38,292 nt of DNA from Parachlorella kessleri (taxonomy: Eukaryota; Chlorophyta; Trebouxiophyceae; Chlorellales; Chlorellaceae). The first letter of the stretch is position 1, and each line of letters opens with the position of its first letter. Location of the stretch: contig BBXU01001460.1 in the NCBI GenBank assembly GCA_001598975.1, positions 1 to 38,292 on the forward strand, read 5' to 3'. Of this stretch, positions 34,533-38,292 are shown piece by piece. The notes under the pieces are model-generated. The model was not told the origin of the DNA and did no database searches. It saw only the letters and a list, made by a program, of their open reading frames with translations. The translations under genes and the position numbers were made by a program.

Positions 34533-37500
34533 ATGTTGGGCCTATACCGCTTAAACCGCTGCCAACCTGGGGATTCGGAGCTTGACTTGCAAGGCCACCG
34601 CGCTTCGGGTTCGGCCAGCGGAACCTCTAAGGGCTGCGTGGTTTCCCTCTGGCGATGGGTTAGGGACCTGCCACTCAACAAGGCTGTGCACTCCTTAGGC
34701 GACGGTGCTGAGTTGGGCGGTCGACAGCAGCAAAGGAAGGAGGCCAGCAGCGAGCATGGGAGCACCGGCGTTCGGGCTGGGTTCAGCAGCCTGCCTGACC
34801 ATCTGCTGGAGCGCATCCTGGGGCAGCTGGCCACCAGGGGCTGCAGCCGACAGACGCATTTTAACGTCTGGTGCGTGGGGTGCATGTGGGGAAGTTTTGG
34901 GCCGGCCTGTTGTGGGGGGACAACATGGAAGTGTCCCCCAACCTTGCATGGGGGGACACCAATAAAGTTTTTGACCGGCCTGTTGTGGGTCGGGCACCAT
35001 GAAAGTGTTGGGGGACACTTTCATGTTGTGCCTCCGGGCCTCCCAGTCCAAGGGCAGGCTTGAGTCTTGCAAGCCTTTTTCTTGGTGTCCATCATCTCAC
35101 CTGGCTGCAAGAGGCTGTACGGGCCGCGGTGATCAGCTTGTCTGCCTGATATCCTCACCTGAGGTGCATCGTAGCTTGCAGTTCGCTGCGGGGCGCCACC
35201 CCTCTCATTCGCGAGCTCCCTGCTGTGTGCCACCGCCATGCCGCAGTGCTGTGTCAAGGTCCTGGCGGGCAGTGGGCCGCCAGCTGTTCTTTGCCTCTCC
35301 GTGGGCGGAGCATCGCCTGCTCTGTCACCCCGCCCAGCTGTTTTGCTTGGTAAGTGTTATTGAAGGCAGCTGTTTGGCTGGTGGTTGGAAGGCTTTTGGT
35401 TGATGATCCTGCTGGGTGAGTGGCGGGCAGAGGAGGGTGAAGGTTGCTGTATGTCAGGTTGCTTTATATGGAGCATGAAGGTGAAAAAAACTATCGAGTT
35501 TAGATGGGAATTCACATGACAGGAAGGGTCAGACAGCAATTTGGCGGGTGCTAGCTGCATTAATAGGTGGACAGAATCAGAAGGGAGGGAACAAGCTGCA
35601 AGCATGAAGGCCGTATCCATCTCACAAGCAGTGTGTGAGTGGTAAGGGCGCATGGAGCTGGATGCGCCCGCCCGGACAAGAAAGTTAGGCCCCCATGCAT
35701 GGTCTATGTGGGTGCAGAGTCCCCGGCCTGTGGAGACCAGCCGTACGGGGCTGCTCAAGTGCTTTGTGCGCAGGGAAGCTCGGTCGGGCATGCGCGGTTA
35801 CCGACGGTGAGAGTTGCTTAGCGCGCACGTGGCGCTGGTCACCCTGCTAGCTGCCTGGTGTTTTGTTGCAGCGGTGCGAGTTTCTTTGACAGCAGTGGAA
35901 GGTCGTGTGTGAGCCAGGGTGTGGTTTGTTTCACCGTACAGCTTTCAAGGCAGGCACTGATACTGTTACCCCATGCAGGTACTACTTTTACATGGGGAGG
36001 GACCACCGGCAGCTGCGCAAGCTGCGCTTCCTCATGTGCGCGGTGCAGGTAAGCGCGCGGGTGTCGTGTGGTGGCTTTTACCGGTGTGTTGAGGATGGTT
36101 ATATATTTTTCTCTTGGCCACTTTGCATTGGGAGGACGTCGCAGGCTGGACGGCCAAGGGCCATCTGGTCGCTGGGTTTGGCACTCGTGATAGCACAGCG
36201 GGCGCTGGGAACATCTCTCATTTAAAGGTGGAAGGCAAGGCCGACCGAGAGGGGTTAGGGCCAACTGGACTGACAGGGCTGGATGCAGTTATGCTCTCTG
36301 GCTTGCCTGAGATCTAGTTCAGTAGGTCTCTCCTCTGTTGCTCAGACTGACGTCAGCTGCCTGCTTGTGCACATCCCCCACTGCAGGTCTCCCGCTGTGA
36401 GGTGCTCATCTACCTGAACAAGGAAGCCCAGGGCTCGCCTTTGGGCCGCCTACAGGCCAACGGTTTCTGCACGCGGTACAGCCTGTCGCTCGCGCCAGGC
36501 TGGCAGCTAGCTGGGGCGCCTGCGCTCTCAGGAGGCGAGCCAGCCCCAGTGGTCGGGCGGCGGCCAGCACATGGGTGTGGTGGCGCAAGTCAGTCTGCGG
36601 CTGCTGCTGCTGACCCCAGGCGGACGCTGCAACGGCAGCCGCGGCGTCGGTGGAGACAGGAGGGGGCAGAGTTGCAGCCCAGTCCTGTCCCATGGCAGCC
36701 GGCCAGCGAAAGTGGCTGGGAGGTCAGTAGCCATGGGGAGGGGCTGAGTGACGGAGTGGCTGCTGCCAGCGCTGGGCCTGGGGCCGAAGCGCAGCAGGCG
36801 GCGCCCGCTGTGCTAGGCTCGCTGCAGTACCGAGCACGACTCCGGGGCTTCATGCAGCCTCGCAGGTACGATCTGGGGCAGTGCAATGTGCGTTTGTTTG
36901 CGGACTACGCAGTGTGGGGCCAGGTGCGCTCTCGGAGGGCTTGGAGTGAAAATCATGGCCCAGGTTGGCGAGCTGAAAGGCAATCGGCCTTGTCTTTTCT
37001 TTCCTAGACGGCTGACTGGCCACAGGCTCTTGGAGCTGTGTGGAGCACAGCCAACCAAAGCAGCGAGACATATGTCCCTGCTCAAGTACCTGCCTTCCTG
37101 CCAGTCTTGAGTTGACCGCCCTGGCGCTGTGCTACCGTGAGGCAAGTCTGTATGGGCGGAGCGGGTTGACTAGACAGCAGAGGTCTGTAGAGTAAAGCTC
37201 CAGGCTATGTGGTTGCGGCGCAGGGTGGAGGTTGAGCTCCCCCCGCTCTCTCAGCTGTCCTTTGGGCGGGGCCTGCCCAGCCTGCGCCGCCAGAGCAGCA
37301 GCCTGCTTGGGCGGCCAGGCAGCAGCAGGGGTGTCAGCGCCGACGCCGAGGCGCCAGCTGCAGCGCAGCTGAGCGGGCGCTGCAGCTTTGGCGACAGCTG
37401 CAGCCGCACTAGCTGGGGCTCGTCGCTCTCGCCGGTGGCATCTTTGCTGTGCTCCGAGCCCTCATTAGAGCAGCTGGCTGCTGCCCTTGACCGCGGCGCT

Positions 37501-38292
37501 GCTGCCGCAGGCTCCTCAGCGGGGGAGGCGGCGGCGGGCGCGGCGGCAGCAGCAGCAGCAGAGATTGTCCCAGCGGGAGCCGCAGCAGTGGCCCCGGTGG
37601 ATGCGCTTCCAGATGCGCCTGCCGCGTGGCTACCACAGCAGCAGCAGGCACAGCAGGCGCGGCAGGAAGTAGTGGTGCCGGGCGCGGGGCCTGCTGACAT
37701 GGCGGGTATCGCCGGCGAGGGGCTGTCGCTGCACAACAAGCAGCCGCAGTGGAACAACGACCTGCGCTGCTGGTGCCTCAACTTCAGGGGGAGAGTCAAG
37801 CAGGCCTCAGTCAAGAACTTCCAGGTCTGCATGGTGTCAGCTAGCAGATTGTACGCAGCAACAACATACACACCGGCATGCTTTTGCCGGAGGTCAGGAA
37901 CTGTCTGACCAAAATGTGGCTCCAGCGTTTGCGCTCTCGTTGATCATGCACTGGCCGCGCCTGGCCTCCCAGTCAGAGAGCCGCTAAGACATAGGAAGTG
38001 TGAATTTTCAAATTTTCAAGTTGTGCACCCTGTGATGTGCCCTTCCAACTGTGGGGGTCGCGATTTTCCCTTCCCCGCACCCCATCATTGCCCTGCGCGT
38101 TGTTGCAGCTGGTGCGCGGCGGCGACCCGGCCGAGAAAGTGGTGCTCCAGTTTGGCAAGGTGGAGAGGGACATCTACATCCTGGACTTCAACCCCACAGG
38201 TGTGGATAAGGCTCTATGTGCACGTGCCTGCCTGATGCGTTCTCGTACGCGGGTTTGCGTAGGCAGGCTGTGTGTGTGTGGGGGTGGGGGGG
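34533..38292 (+). CDS. TUBBY-like F-box protein (TLP), 3' end beyond the window
   Basis: Plants' TLPs couple an F-box (SCF ubiquitin-ligase adaptor) to a phosphoinositide-binding TUB domain. Exons: 34533-34870, 35247-35349, 35718-35806, 35979-36048, 36387-36865, 37224-37824, 38109-38199, with a GTGTGG donor leading off the edge. The F-box spans the first junction ([20 protein letters not shown], then [11 protein letters not shown] across a split Cys codon). The TUB domain begins at [20 protein letters not shown] and [19 protein letters not shown]. It continues with [33 protein letters not shown], the signature [19 protein letters not shown] and VKNFQ, and ends visibly at [17 protein letters not shown]. 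The Arg pair in CFVRREAR lies where tubby proteins hold their phosphoinositide-binding Lys/Arg. A low-complexity insert of about 110 aa interrupts exon 5, and an Ala/Gln-rich one fills much of exon 6. The last part of the domain is missing only because the window ends. Confidence 0.92.
34902..35030. repeat. foldback element in intron 1 of the TUBBY-like gene
   Basis: The 15-mer ccggcctgttgtggg occurs directly repeated at 34902-34916 and 34975-34989. A 22-nt segment at 34920-34941 recurs inverted at about 35009-35030 with one mismatch. Two hairpins are visible: 10-bp perfect arms at 34998-35007/35016-35025, and 9-bp perfect arms at 34931-34939/34951-34959. This resembles a small MITE-like or structured intronic element. 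Confidence 0.75.
35517..35557. repeat. dispersed repeat, copy 2 (TUBBY-gene intron)
   Basis: Matches 32103-32144 over about 41 nt (tgacaggaaggg, agacagca, tttggcgggtgc, agctg conserved). It lies in the intron between exons 35247-35349 and 35718-35806. Further along, 35626-35650 (agtgtgtgagtggtaagg core) resembles 33463-33488 in another ARM-gene intron, so the element may be longer than the shared core. Confidence 0.7.

Noticed and set aside
38260..38292. GT/G-rich tract at the right edge, possible telomere-like repeat
   Set aside because: It is an irregular GT/G run, not the TTTAGGG-type repeat, and lies inside an intron of the TUBBY-like gene.

Overview
The window is nuclear DNA of a eukaryote, most likely a chlorophyte green alga. 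It is GC-rich, the genes are cut into many small exons by spliceosomal introns (mostly GT-AG, several GC-AG), the proteins carry long Ala/Gln/Pro-rich stretches, and the gene set fits algae and plants: a TUBBY-like F-box protein, a plastid-type pterin dehydratase and an ARM-repeat protein. I cannot name the species from the sequence. All gene models were spliced by hand from reading-frame continuity, splice-site consensus and protein-family patterns. Apart from the secreted-protein candidate, each model keeps an unbroken frame across every junction.

Layout. 1-1768 (minus) is the 5' part of a transporter gene that runs off the left edge. 3218-8957 (minus) is a complete 17-exon tandem paralogue of it. 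Both look like MFSD8/CLN7-type major facilitator transporters. A short divergent promoter region separates this pair from a pterin-4a-carbinolamine dehydratase gene (9331-10450, plus). A tentative gene for a small secreted Cys-containing protein follows (11612-13699, plus). Next comes a long gene for a nuclear, TFIIS-like protein (14311-21586, plus) with a Tudor-like domain, a TFIIS N-terminal (LW) domain, a TFIIS central domain and a proline-rich tail, but no zinc ribbon. Converging on it is a 22-exon gene (23167-33733, minus) for a protein with an MLKL-NTD/MCAfunc-like helical N-terminus and a long ARM-repeat array. Divergent from that gene is a TUBBY-like F-box gene (34533 to beyond 38292, plus), cut by the right edge.

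Nothing suggests an operon or a shared pathway; this is an ordinary eukaryotic gene neighbourhood. The parts that deserve a second look are the two multidomain architectures (Tudor-LW-TFS2M, and MLKL-NTD-like plus ARM), the tandem transporter pair that differs by one intron, the recurrent GC-AG introns with a strict donor consensus, the secreted-protein candidate made only of phase-0 exons, and small repeats sitting in introns of neighbouring genes.
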